The notes under the pieces: model-generated | Told to the model about the DNA's origin: nothing | The model's database searches: none | What the model saw: the letters and a program-made list of their open reading frames with translations, nothing else | Program-made: the position numbers and the translations under genes | Shown here: positions 23,595 to 34,258 of the stretch, piece after piece | Layout: each line of letters starts with the position of its first letter | How positions within the stretch are numbered: the first letter of the stretch is position 1 | From: Allodiplogaster sudhausi | Lineage: Eukaryota > Nematoda > Chromadorea > Rhabditida > Diplogasteridae | Assembly (NCBI GenBank): GCA_945643635.1 | Contig: CALZFC010000031.1 | Coordinates: forward strand, 3,655,001 to 3,719,000 | DNA length: 64,000 bases | Direction of reading: 5' to 3'

Positions 23595-24066
23595 TGAGAG
23601 AGAAAGCGATAGAAAAAATTTTTTCTTGAGAAAGCTGAAAATTAAGTGCGATTTTAAGCTGGATAAAATTTGAGAGAGAGAGAGCGAGAGAGAGCGAGAA
23701 AGAGAGCGAGAAAGAGCGAGAGAATGAAACAGAGGGTGTGTCACAAGGCTAGTTAATTAGATATCGAAAAAGAGTATTAATTAACTTCGAAAATTCACAA
23801 GGCTAGTTAATTAGATATCGAAAAAGAGTATTAATTAACTTCGAAAACTTCAAAAATACGAGAATATTAAAAAACAGCAAAAAATGGCATGCGTTTCTGG
23901 GATCCTCCTGGAAGCGGCGTCGTTTTACGAATACTTACTCTCATACACACTAATTCTTCCTGCATCTTTTACTAATAGTATTAGTGTGTAGCTATTGGTG
24001 GCCTGGTGGTTAACATGGGAAAATTGCGCGCGGGGGGTGGTGGTTCGGGTCCAGTCAGGAGCAAAA

Positions 24067-24097
<31 letters not shown>

Positions 24098-24302
24098 ACT
24101 TCCAGGTACAGCCAACGGCATCGACTCCCATCATCACAACGGATCACAGGTTAGCTAAATTATCGACTTTTGTGAACTTTATTGGAATTTTATTCTATTT
24201 CACTGTTGTTTTGTCACCAAATGCCAAACGCAGTGAAATATTCCGTTCACAAAAGTAGGATAATTAGCTAACTTAATCCGTAGGATGGTGGGAGAGAGAG
24301 AT

Positions 24303-24333
<31 letters not shown>

Positions 24334-25644
24334 TGAGAGAGAAAGCGATAGAAAAAAATTTTTCTTGAGAAAGCTGAAAATTAAGAGCGATTTTAAGCTG
24401 GATAAAATTTGAGAGAGAGAGAGCGAGAGAGAGCGAGAAAGAGAGCGAGAAAGAGCGAGAGAATGAAACAGAGGGTGTGTCACAAGGCTAGCTAATTAGA
24501 TATCGAAAAAGAGTGGTAATTAACTTCGAAAATTGTACGAGAATATTAAAAAACAGCAAAAAATGGCATGCGTTTCTGGGATCCTCCTGGAAGCGGCGTC
24601 GTTTTACGAATACTTACTCTCATACACACTAATTCTTCCTGCATCTTTTACGAATAGTATTAGTGTGTAGCTATTGGTGGCCTGGTATTTAACATGGGAA
24701 AATTGCGCGCGGGGGGTGGTGGTTCGGGTCCAGTCAGGAGCAAAATGTCTTTTCTCTCTCTCTCTCTCTCTACTTCCAAGTACAGCCAACGGCATCGACT
24801 CCCATCATCACAATCACAGGTTAGCTAAATTATCGACTTTTGTGAACTTTATTGGAATTTTATTCTATTTCACTGTTCTTTTGTCACCAAATGCCAAACG
24901 CAGTGAAATATTCCGTTCACAAAAGTAGGATAATTAGCTAACTTAATCCGTAGGATGGTGGGAGAGAGAGATAGAGATAGAGAGAGAGAGAGAGAGAGAG
25001 ATGAGAGAGAAAGCGATAGAAAAAAATTTTTCTTGAGAAAGCTGAAAATTAAGTGCGATTTTAAGCTGGATAAAATTTGAGAGAGAGAGCGAGAGAGAGC
25101 GAGAAAGAGAGCGAGAAAGAGCGAGAGAATGAAACAGAGGGTGTGTCACAAGGCTAGCTAATTAGATATCGAAAAAGAGTGGTAATTAACTTCGAAAATT
25201 GTACGAGAATATTAAAAAACAGCAAAAAATGGCATGCGTTTCTGGGATCCTCCTGGAAGCGGCGTCGTTTTACGAATACTTACTCTCATACACACTAATT
25301 CTTCCTGCATCTTTTACGAATAGTATTAGTGTGTAGCTATTGGTGGCCTGGTGGTTAACATGGGAAAATTGCGCGCGGGGGGTGGTGGTTCGGGTCCAGT
25401 CAGGAGCAAAATGTCTTTTCTCTCTCTCTCTCTCTCTCTACTTCCAGGTACAGCCAACGGCATCGACTCCCATCATCACAACGGATCACAGGTTAGCTAA
25501 ATTATCGACTTTTGTGAACTTTATTGGAATTTTATTCTATTTCACTGTTGTTTTGTCACCAAATGCCAAACGCAGTGAAATATTCCGTTCACAAAAGTAG
25601 GATAATTAGCTAACTTAATCCGTAGGATGGTGGGAGAGAGAGAT

Positions 25645-25682
<38 letters not shown>

Positions 25683-26019
25683 GAGAGAAAGCGATAGAAA
25701 AAAATTTTTTCTTGAGAAAGCTGAAAATTAAGTGCGATTTTAAGCTGGATAAAATTTGAGAGAGAGAGAGCGAGAGAGAGCGAGAAAGAGAGCGAGAAAG
25801 AGCGAGAGAATGAAACAGAGGGTGTGTCACAAGGCTAGCTAATTAGATATCGAAAAAGAGTGGTAATTAACATCGAAAATTGTACGAGAATATTAAAAAA
25901 CAGCAAAAAATGGCATGCGTTTCTGGGATCCTCCTGGAAGCGGCGTCGTTTTACGAATACTTACTCTCATACACACTAATTCTTCCTGCATCTTTTACGA
26001 ATAGTATTAGTGTGTAGCT

Positions 26020-26722
26020 AATGATGCTAATATATTAGTGTCTCATTTCGTGAAATATCACGAATATTTTTTCTGTGTGTTTGCCTGTGATCTTCTATTC
26101 TTGTTTGTGCTTGGCAAAGACACAGTTCTCTGACCTGAGGAAATTTACTGTTTTCCCAGTTCGTCAAGGCGGTTCACCTTTTCGTAGCAACAAAATCAGC
26201 CGGCAGGCTTGTTATATCTGCGTCGGTCTCTGTATCGAGCCTCTTTCTAGATACTAGCCACCTTTCACGGGCTTGCTTTCACATCCGATCATCAAAAATT
26301 AAGATCAAAGTAGGCATTACTTATTCTCCACTAATGAAATACGTTGAAATGTTAATAAATGAACAGTTTTCAATTCATTTTGTCGTTTCTGAAGATGTTG
26401 TTTGTAAATTATCAACTAAATTCGTTCACTTTATTAATGAAGCAATGTTTTTCCATTTCATGTAGAGATCTAGTAAGTTGTCCTTTTTATCCCTGCAAAG
26501 AATTCCATCGCATTTTCAAAAACTTTTATCTAGACGTTCAATCTTTCAGCTACCTCTTATTCTTCTAAGACGATTATGACAGAATAACAAACAAAAAAAG
26601 TTTCAATTCACAGAGAGAAAAAAACATTCTAGGCAGCTAATGAATTCATTCAGTTATCCTTTAGTTGAGATTCCTGTCACATTGAAAGACTGTTGGTGCT
26701 GCTTCCGACAAGCCGCGCGGGT
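26020..26722. other. Spacer between tandem array and peptide gene C
   Basis: AT-rich single-copy-looking sequence. No gene or repeat is recognised. No clear poly(A) signal for gene C was found. Confidence 0.5.
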
Positions 26723-27095
26723 TTACTTGCCGCAACCGCCGCCGCATGGAGGAGGCGGGCACGGCGGGGGGCAGGGTGGCGGGCAGGGCGGCGGGCAGGG
26801 AGGAGGACACGGAGGCGGGCATGGTGGGGGTGGAGGAGCGCCGCTGTAATGGACAAAGACAATGAGTCCATGTTTCGCAAACACAAAGTTATTTAAAACG
26901 AATTTTGAAGCACAACCGAAATTTAATTTTAATTGTAATTTTAAAAACAAAATCTATAACGCACAAAAATTTATAAAGTGGAAAACGTAAAAATTCAGTT
27001 TACCATCCACCGCCACCGCCGAGTCCCATGAAACACGCATTCGAGGCGTAGATGCCCAGGAAGAAAATGAAGAGCACGCGGGCAATGAAGTTCAT
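26723..27095 (-). CDS. Peptide family member C with CPPP repeat expansion (70 aa)
   Basis: Exons 27095-27004 and 26843-26723; phase-2 intron splitting a Cys codon. Signal peptide to SNA (20 aa), then CFMGLGGGGG, Cys31, GA, five Pro, and a run of Cys-Pro3 units: seven Cys spaced by PPP, the last gap PPPP. It ends CGGGCGK. It is the longest member; the expansion lies wholly in exon 2 and uses a G-rich 12-bp DNA unit (antisense GGGCAGGGCGGC-like), consistent with slippage. The mature part has 10 Cys in about 50 aa. A (CT)n tract and ctccag acceptor lie 12 nt before the ATG. The promoter closely matches gene D. Gly-Lys at the end suggests amidation. Family not recognised. Confidence 0.82.
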
Positions 27096-27267
27096 CTTGT
27101 GCTTGGCCTGGAGAGGGAGAGAGAAAGAGAGATAGCGAGAGAGAGAGAGAGAGAGAGAGGGAGGGAGAGGAAAAACGAGAGAGAGAGAGAGAGAGAGACA
27201 GAAAGAGAGAATCAGGTAAGCAATATACGAAAAAAGAATCTCGCCTTTTGCTATGAAGAACCTGCCA

Positions 27268-27275
27268 CTTTTATA
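27268..27275 (-). promoter_or_regulatory. TATA box of peptide gene C
   Basis: TATAAAAG on the minus strand, about 175 bp before the ATG. The ~20 nt around the expected start site resemble those of gene D (GTTCTT...CAAA.GCGAG). Confidence 0.7.
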
Positions 27276-27300
27276 TTTTATGGCGCCCCACAAGTGGAAT

Positions 27301-27360
27301 TTGCTTTACTGCACGGAAAAGCAAGCTTAACCGGAATAATCCTGCCAATGACAGGAATAC
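27301..27360 (-). promoter_or_regulatory. Promoter block shared by genes C and D
   Basis: The + strand core GCAAGCTTAACCGGAATAAT, preceded by TGCTTTACT and followed by GACAGGAATACC, recurs upstream of gene D at about 31328-31397 at a similar distance from the TATA box. A weaker relative lies upstream of gene B. Likely a conserved upstream element or a remnant of recent duplication. Confidence 0.55.
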
Positions 27361-27429
27361 CCTCTTTGCTATGATTCCACTAAAAGAAGAAACCGATCTG
27401 GCAACCTGTGTTTGTGTTTTCTTTAGACC

Positions 27430-27742
27430 TGTTTCGCTCCGTTATCTCTCTCCCTATTTCTCTTGTTCTCTCTCTTTCTATTTCTCTTTCTCTCTCCCTC
27501 TCTCTTCTCTTTCTCTCTTCTCTCTTTCTCTCTCTCTCTCTCTCCATATTTCTCTTTCTCTCTCTTATCTCTCTCTCTCCCTCTCTCCATATTTCTCTTT
27601 CTCTTCTTATCTCTCTCTCTCTCCCTCTCTCCATATTTCTCTTTCTCTCTCTCTTATCTCTCTCGCTCTCTCTCTCCATATATCTCTTTCTCTTCTTATC
27701 TCTTTCTCTCCCTCTCTTCATATTTCTCTTTCTCTCTCTCTC

Positions 27743-27785
<43 letters not shown>

Positions 27786-27792
27786 TCTCTCT
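27430..27792. repeat. (TC)n block with 40-50-bp higher-order period
   Basis: (CT)n/(TC)n sequence interrupted regularly by CATATTTCTCTTTCTC and TTATCTC, giving a tandem period of roughly 45-60 bp. No gene; the long Ser/Leu frames are artefacts. Confidence 0.88.
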
Positions 27793-27817
27793 CTTCCTAT
27801 TCCTAACCATAAGTGAT

Positions 27818-28277
27818 CAGAGGTGTCAACGGGCCCAAAATATTTGGGCCAGCCAGGCCCCGGGGGGCCCAAAGTTTCGGCCCGGCCCGGCCGGAAATTT
27901 CTGGGCCTTGTAATTTTGGGCCCGGCCCGTGGGCCCGTTTGAGCCCGATTTTCAAAATTCAAAAAAAAAATTTTTTTTCCAAAAATTGGTGCTATGTTAA
28001 TTGGGGTTTCTTTTGGGTTTGCATGAGTTTAACAATGTAAAAATATGTTTCCCCCACCCCTAAGTAACATGCCACTATATAAACCAATTTCTAATACTTC
28101 CGAAAATTTCAAGTTTATGTTTTTACCATCAATTTGCCAGGAATTTTTGACTTGAGGGCCCAATCGGGCCTGCCCAACTTTTCTTGGGCCCGGCCCGGCC
28201 CGGCCCGGGGCCTTGGAAAATTGGGCCGGCCGGCCCTGAGGGCCGGGCCGGGCCGGGCCGGCCCATTGACACCTCTG
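27818..28277. mobile_element. hAT-type non-autonomous element, 460 bp, near-perfect 8-bp TSD
   Basis: Inverted ends CAGAGGTGTCAAC (27818 on) and TTGACACCTCTG (to 28277). Flanks TAAGTGAT (27810-27817) and TAAGTGAC (28278-28285) match at 7 of 8 positions. As in the element at 14871, the subterminal regions are dense GGGCCC/GGCCC arrays around an AT-rich core. No transposase. Confidence 0.85.
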
Positions 28278-28602
28278 TAAGTGACATTCGTTGCCCTTGC
28301 CGATCGCCCACGCTTGGCCAAGTGAGTTATCATTTCTCCCGCTTGCATTGGAACCGACAGGCAAATAGATTGTTGATAAACAGTGTGATAAACACCTCGC
28401 GGTTGATATGTTTACGCCCTCCCGATAAATAAGCACCCCTCTTTTTAGATAAACAGTTCCCGGCACACCACCTTATTTCATTAGTGTCTCGCTTCACACG
28501 CTCTTTATAATCTGTTTCGCGTCTCGTTGGTGGTTCACACTTTTTTTTTACAGTTTCAAGATATCACAAAATGCCAGTGTTCAGCCCGAGCAACTGTACA
28601 TA

Positions 28603-29891
28603 CAGAACTGGCCAAAAGGTTATCACCTTTTTTTCATGCATATTTTTCTTCAAAGTAGAAGAATGCTTATGAAACTTTCAGGGTTGCTCCTTTATACAGA
28701 CAGGCTTCTACTTTCAATTTATTGGCTTCATTGACCCACTAATAAGCGAAAAAAAAAATCAATAACTCGAATCACCCAGACTGCACATATAGGCTTGATG
28801 GAGAAAGTAATTTATTACTTTGATCTCCGGGTAGTTTTTATTGCAATTTTGTTTTAGTTACATTCTAGAACATCCAATCGACAGATTTATAGTTTAATTT
28901 CAATTTAATAGCATGATTTTTGCATTCTTCCAGTGCACGATTCATCTATTCGGCTTTGGATCCACAAGGTTCATGAGGATGAAATCGATCATTTACTACT
29001 ATGCCTATAGAAATCATGATGTCCACATATTCGCAGGTAATAATTGAACTATTTCTGATGGCTACTTGAGCTGTGGAAATTAGATGCTAACTATTTGAGC
29101 AAGCTTTGAAGACCGCGGACAACTTTGGCCCGACCCCAGAGATGCTAAAAGTGATGTTGTGCAGGAGTGCATTTTGCAAAAGCATTTTTCTCTATCATTA
29201 GCGATAGTTAATAGGCTTTTCAATATTCAGAAGCACTATTTTCTCCCTGGCTTCGTGAATAAACCAGGAACTGTAGATCGTTTGAATCTAACCCTGGCAT
29301 TGAGAAGTACGGTCGATTTGCCAGCTGTCTGTTCTAGATCAATTACAACATTAAATTATCTAATTGGGATATAGGCGATTGCTGAACATTCGACAGTATC
29401 GATTAAAATTATCTTAACTTGATTTTTAATTTTTCGGGGTTTTTCTTTCCTGCTTTGTAGGAAACCGTACTTCTCTATGCCAGAGTTAGGTTCAAACGAT
29501 GATCGATTTCATCCTCATGAACCTTGTGGATCCAAAGCCGAATAGATGAATCGTGCACTGGAAGAATGCAAAAATCATGCTATTAAATTGCAATTAAACT
29601 ATAAATCTGTCGATTGGATGTTCTAGAATGTAACTAAAACAAAATTGCAATAAAAACTATCCGGAGATCAAAGAAATAAATTAGTTTGTCCATCACGCCT
29701 ATATGTGCAATCTGGGTGATTTGAGTTATTGATTTTTTTCTCGCTTATTAGTGTGTCAATGAAACCAATAACTTGAAAGTGGAAGCCTGTCTGCATAAAG
29801 AAGCAACTCTGAAAATTTCATAAGCAGTCTTCTACTTTGAAGAAAAATATGCATGAAAAACCAAAAGGTGATAACCTTTTGGCCACTACTG
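28603..29891. mobile_element. Tc1/mariner-like fold-back element, 1289 bp, TA TSD
   Basis: Ends CAGAACTGGCCAAAAGG (left) and the complement of CAGTAGTGGCCAAAAGG (right), flanked by TA (28601-28602 and 29892-29893), resemble Tc1-family termini. The inverted arms are very long: 28603-28991 and 29499-29891 are imperfect inverted copies of about 390 bp. The ~507-bp centre has no recognisable transposase. This is a non-autonomous fold-back derivative. Confidence 0.8.
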
Positions 29892-29893
29892 TA

Positions 29894-30766
29894 TATTCTC
29901 TTCCTTTTTAAAAAAATTATTCTTAAGATTTTCCCCACATTCAAGAGCAGCTAGTGCTTTTATCTAACAGTTAATTCTATTTTGTATCCCGCCTCTTTTA
30001 TGCTAATTTTTCTTCCGCTTGGCCTTCATGACTCGAGCCAGATGAGTGTCACTTATGGAACAGAAGAATTACTGTCCAGAGAATATGTACATTATAACAC
30101 TCTGACACCTTTGTTTATGAATCGATGCGTCCTATATTGAAGTTTATTTATTTTATTTTTCCGTGGATTGATCTCTTATTATGACTCTTGCTTGCCATAA
30201 TGCAGACAGTCAGCGCCTTTACTGTCTCAACACTACATCTACCAAAGCGGATAGAGCAAACGTCACCAGGTACGTTGGTGCAGATACATATTCTCCCATA
30301 ATACATCTATTTGAGTGATGTTGACAATAGGTGAAAACAATTGCTAAGACATCATGAGTTGTGTTAGCGGGTGAGTAAGCGAGCGATACGGGGATTATGA
30401 AGAGAAATGGCAAGTACAGCTGCATCATAGGGAATGTCCGAAACTCTATGGATCGAGTGTTTAATTGCGTTCCCCAATGCAGGAGAACAAGTGTGTGTGG
30501 GCTATTAATTTTATTTTTCGAGACATTATTTGCTTTTCATAATATCAGAACGGAAGTTGCTGAAGCTAGGAGATACTTGTAAATTTCGTTACAATATTTG
30601 CATCATTTTTGGCGTGTCATAACTTGAGCCGCAGCGATGGTCTCCGCTACTGAATTTTATTTATTTAAAACTACAGTGAACATCAATAATCAACACTACT
30701 TTTAAAAACAATCAGCGTCGAAGGAAGCGGATTGGGCCCTTCGATACTGTCTGGTAGGGAATACTT
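29894..30766. other. Spacer 3' of peptide gene D
   Basis: No gene is recognised. On the minus strand, AATAAA at 30661-30656 fits a poly(A) signal about 110 nt past the stop of gene D. Confidence 0.5.
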
Positions 30767-31115
30767 TCAGCAACCGCCTCCGCAACCGCCACCGCACGGA
30801 GGAGGAGGGCATGGCGGAGGTGGAGGAGGCCCGCTAGAATAGAAATTTTTAAAAATATTATTTTCATCAATTCAATATAAAAAACACCGATATCAAGCAT
30901 TAAATAACTAAAAGTAAATAAAAATCTTCAAAATAGCATCATAATGGTATTTTGGAAGAATCAATTAATCTTAACAACCAAAAATAATCTTTTTAATTTA
31001 AATAAACTTTTACGCACCATCCGCCGCCACCGCCGCCGAGTCCCATGAAGCACGCGTTTGAGGAGTAGATGCACAAAAGGAAGAAGACGATGAGGACACG
31101 GGCGAGGAAGCTCAT
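30767..31115 (-). CDS. Peptide family member D, small secreted Cys/Pro/Gly peptide (54 aa)
   Basis: Exons 31115-31018 and 30833-30767; phase-2 intron splitting Cys33. Signal peptide to SNA (21 aa), then CFMGLGGGGGG, C, G, six Pro, C, four Pro, C, GGG, C, GGG, C, stop. It is the only member that ends in Cys without Gly-Lys. The mature part has 6 Cys in about 33 aa. The sense strand carries a (CT)n tract ending ctccag 13 nt before the ATG, as in B and C. Promoter and leader resemble gene C, so C and D are probably sister copies. Function unknown. Confidence 0.82.
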
Positions 31116-31130
31116 CTTTTGCTTGGCCTG

Positions 31131-31162
<32 letters not shown>

Positions 31163-31309
31163 GAGTGAAAGATGCAGAAAGAGAGAGATAAAGATAAAAA
31201 GAGAGAGAGAGAGAGAAACAGAAAGAGAGAGTAAAGAGGATGAACTGAGGGAAGAAATCAAAAGAAAAAGATGCTCGCTTTGTCGTCAAGAACATGGCGT
31301 TTTTATAAT

Positions 31310-31317
31310 TTTATTGT
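31310..31317 (-). promoter_or_regulatory. TATA box of peptide gene D
   Basis: TATAAAAA on the minus strand, about 195 bp before the ATG, with the C/D shared block immediately upstream (about 31328-31397). Confidence 0.68.
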
Positions 31318-31397
31318 GCTGCAGAATGTGCTTTACTACGCGAGAAAGGCAAGCTTAACCGGAATAATCCATCCATTGCCACCGGCGACAGGAATAC

Positions 31398-32606
31398 CGC
31401 GTTTCCTATGACGTGGCCATTCGAAACAACACAAACAGAGCTGACAATCTTCGTTTATGTCTTTTCTTCTCTCGTGTTCTCTTTCTCTCTCTCCTGATCA
31501 TTCTCACTTTCTCACTCTCTTTTCGCTATCTTCCTTTTTCCCATTGCCACCTGTTACACCCACTCGAGCTTCCTTACTAGCTCTTTTTGCATAAAGAATT
31601 GTGTTTTGGCGCCTTCGAATCAAGCCAGTTTTCGCTCCTGTGATGGGCATTTCCAAGCGAGGTCAAAGGAGGCTCTAGAACATTTATGCTCACTTTGCAT
31701 GTGCACCTTCACAAGGGCTGCGAGGTAAACAGCCAACGGTACGCTCAGCCTTGGCGGTTCACGTGCTGCTTGTGTTCATCCCATCTCGCATGCAGAGGCG
31801 GTTCTTGTTTTGAATACTACATAATAACGCAAGAGGCGGGCGGCGCCTCCTTGTCCCACCACTTTCGCCAGTCGCTCTGACTCATCTCACTCTAGGCAAA
31901 GAAAGCCCGACGCAATCACCACAGTTAGCTTATTTCCATTTTTGTCGAGATACTTAAATAGGTAATAAAAAAACATTTAGAATATTTACCTGTATCTTCC
32001 ATTTATAAAAAGCTCCCTTCCTCTGCTTCAGAATCCACACACGGAGGTGAGACTGAATGTCTTAATTATTAAAAGACTTTTTATAATTTAATATCTGTAT
32101 GATCTGAAATTTCAGAGGCCAATTTTTTAAAAAATTTTAGTTGCTCTCGGGTTTTTTTTACTTTGTTAGATAACCATATCCTAATGGAAACACCGTTGTT
32201 ATGTTAGAAAATCCCATCTAGAAGAGGTGTCTCTTCCAATATACCCATTCCTAATAGTAAGGGCATAATATGGACATTCAAGAAAATGCGTTTCAGAGGC
32301 GTCTAGCATATCAATACACAACAATAGATATGGCAAGTCAACACGTTCTTAGTATTAATTTGTTGAAAAAAATTTCCAACTAAAAACAGTAAAAGATCGT
32401 CTCGATCATTTTGATTTATTTTTTTACACATTGACACATTTGTTATTTCAGTTTTAAATTTCAACAATTGTTATAATGTAACTTCATTTTTTTTAAGAAA
32501 AAAGGACTTTATTTACAGACATGTTCGTTTCTAGTGCGGCATGTTCAGGCAAGGAAGTCGTTGAATTCCGGCGGTGGCGGCTGATAGATCACGGTAGATC
32601 ACGAGT
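31398..32606. other. Spacer between gene D promoter and gene E
   Basis: Unique-looking sequence, AT-rich from about 31920. No gene is recognised. It includes the poly(A) signal of gene E at 32513-32508 (minus strand). Confidence 0.5.
32508..32513 (-). terminator. Poly(A) signal AATAAA of gene E
   Basis: About 94 nt past the stop. It lies in a short context (minus strand TCTGTAAATAAAG) that recurs after gene F, supporting real 3' ends. Confidence 0.6.
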
Positions 32607-33029
32607 CTATTTGCCACAGCCGCAAGGCATGGGAGGAGGAGCGCAGCCACACATCGGAGGAGGAGGCGGAGGAGGGGCGCAGCCACTGAATATAGGATGA
32701 CGTCATTCTTTCAGGAATTAACTATATGAATATATGTAAAACATTAATTAGTTAAGTTAACCATAAAGCGTTAATTAGCTTATGTTAAGTTAACCATAAA
32801 AGGTATTTAGCAAAGCTATCCATTAAAGATATTGAAGCTAACAAGTAATTATTTTCTGAAATATGTTTCTAATCAATAGAGTGTTAATCTCTATATTTTA
32901 ATATTATTAAAAGTGCATATTTTTCACTGACCATCCGCCGCCGCCGCCGAGAAGGTTGCCGAAGAGGAAGGCGTTCGATGCGACGACGCAGAGAAGGAAC
33001 ACGAAGAGGACGCGACCGATGAAGCTCAT
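32607..33029 (-). CDS. Peptide family member E, small secreted Cys/Pro/Gly peptide (58 aa)
   Basis: Exons 33029-32932 and 32685-32607; phase-2 intron splitting a Cys codon (TG|T). Signal peptide to SNA (20 aa), then FLFGNLLGGGGG, C, GCA, seven Pro, M, CGCA, three Pro, MP, CGCGK. This is the first member of the second subfamily (mature start FLFG instead of CF.G). It has an internal duplication of a CGCA-Pro module. TATA lies only about 90 bp from the ATG, so the leader is short; cactcag ends 1 nt before the ATG. Gly-Lys end. Function unknown. Confidence 0.82.
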
Positions 33030-33116
33030 TCTGAGTGGAGGTTAGGAGGGAGGGATCAAAGGAAGGCAGAGAGAGAAGCTGAGGCAGCACCAGCGAGGCA
33101 TGCCCGCTTTATACTC

Positions 33117-33123
33117 CTCTCAC
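33117..33123 (-). promoter_or_regulatory. TATA box of peptide gene E
   Basis: TATAAAG on the minus strand, about 90 bp before the ATG. Confidence 0.65.
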
Positions 33124-34258
33124 AAGCACTTTTACGTCACAATTCCAACTTGTTTTACTTAGTTAGTACAAAAGAACAAGTGAAAAACTGTCGAAAGACG
33201 TTCATCTCACCAATCGCAACACTTTTCTCTCTTACGCCTTCTCTCTCTCCCTCTTTCTCTCTCTCCCCTCATGTACACTAAATGGTAATCTTCCGATTGT
33301 TTCAACCTTGGCGTCTACGCTCTCTCCAATCTGCTCACTCCATCGCCTGTGCACTTTTAGCAGAGATGTTTGACCTTTTGAGAGTAGCGAAACGGCCTGA
33401 GGGGAGTTTCATGTCACACACACTCCAAGAGAAGAGAAGAGGCCCTTCTATTTTCGGCTTCGTTCAAGCATGGTCATTTGTGCGTCTTTCTTGTGTTTCC
33501 GCTGTGCTTACGCTCTCAATGGCTTATTTGATTGGCTTGGAAACCGATAAAAAAAACACCCAGTATAAACTTCTCATGGATTTTTCTTAGTCTATGGGCA
33601 TTTTTTTCGTTTCCTTTTCACATGCTTTCATTTTCCAAAGACCACTTTCGTTTTTTTTTTTTAATTTTTCACTTGATAAAAAAATATACAGAAGAAAACA
33701 ATCACAAATAAAAATTCGTTAGGACAATTTTGTTAGCCGAAATTATAGTCATTTTGACGATGGTAGACTGCAAAATCTGCCTATCCAATAGATTTCTTGT
33801 TCCTCAAAATATCAAATGATGTGGGGCCATTTTCTGTTCCAAAATGTGGCTTATAAAAAAAAGCTGATTGAATAAGAATTTCCCAAAAAAAATTCTGAAA
33901 TCATGCAGGCTCTTTATCGATAATACATGTAAGTTAGTTTAGATATATATGTATATATTACGGCAGAAATTCGACCGATTGATATCCATTATCTCATCTA
34001 CAAATTTCTCTCATTCCGCTCTTATAATTCAGTCGAACAAACACTACAATTTTTCTTCTATTTCAATTTTTTCGAGCTTCTCGCTTCCACAATAATGCAT
34101 CATCATTATGTCCTTTCCACACCATTTGGCGTATCACTTTATCTTTGTAACTTCGATTTTGCGCCATGTTTTTCCGTGTTCCTGAACGTGATTCGTTTGT
34201 CGATTTGTCTGTGAATGAATCTGTGACGAGCGTTCAAAATAAATGAAAAAATAGTTGC
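33124..34258. other. Spacer between gene E promoter and gene F 3' end
   Basis: A short (TC)n run near 33240 and unique sequence. A 102-codon open frame (33282-33590, +) has no signal, domain or family feature I can recognise and is not called. Confidence 0.5.

Larger units (their letters stand above)
21211..26019. repeat. Seven tandem copies of a ~680-bp composite repeat
   Basis: Units start (at the tRNA-like A box) at 21211, 21898, 22576, 23262, 23999, 24678 and 25344; periods are 666-737 bp. Each contains in order: a tRNA-like head, a (TC)n run, a short unique part with CAACGGCATCGACTCCCATC, a 123-bp inverted-repeat segment, a (GA)n run, a (GAGC)-rich run, and a final hairpin (ACACACTAAT...ATTAGTGTGT). 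Unit 4 is longer because ~50 bp is duplicated. Variant bases show that units 1-3 match units 5-7, so a block was duplicated. No coding potential; the serine-leucine frames are repeat artefacts. Confidence 0.93.

Noticed and set aside
21211..25400. True tRNA genes at the A/B box pairs
   Set aside because: Promoter boxes have the right spacing but cloverleaf stems are poor and the copies sit inside a 680-bp tandem repeat, so a SINE-type origin is preferred.
27813..28432. Open frames with Gly-Pro-Ala repeats (collagen-like appearance)
   Set aside because: Produced by GGCCC arrays of the second hAT element; no Gly-X-Y periodicity and no gene structure.
29159..29374. 71-codon open frame in the centre of the fold-back element
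   Set aside because: No transposase motif (no DDE context) is visible; not enough to call a gene.
33282..33590. 102-codon open frame on +
   Set aside because: No signal peptide, domain, splice context or similarity to the neighbouring family that I can see; treated as chance.
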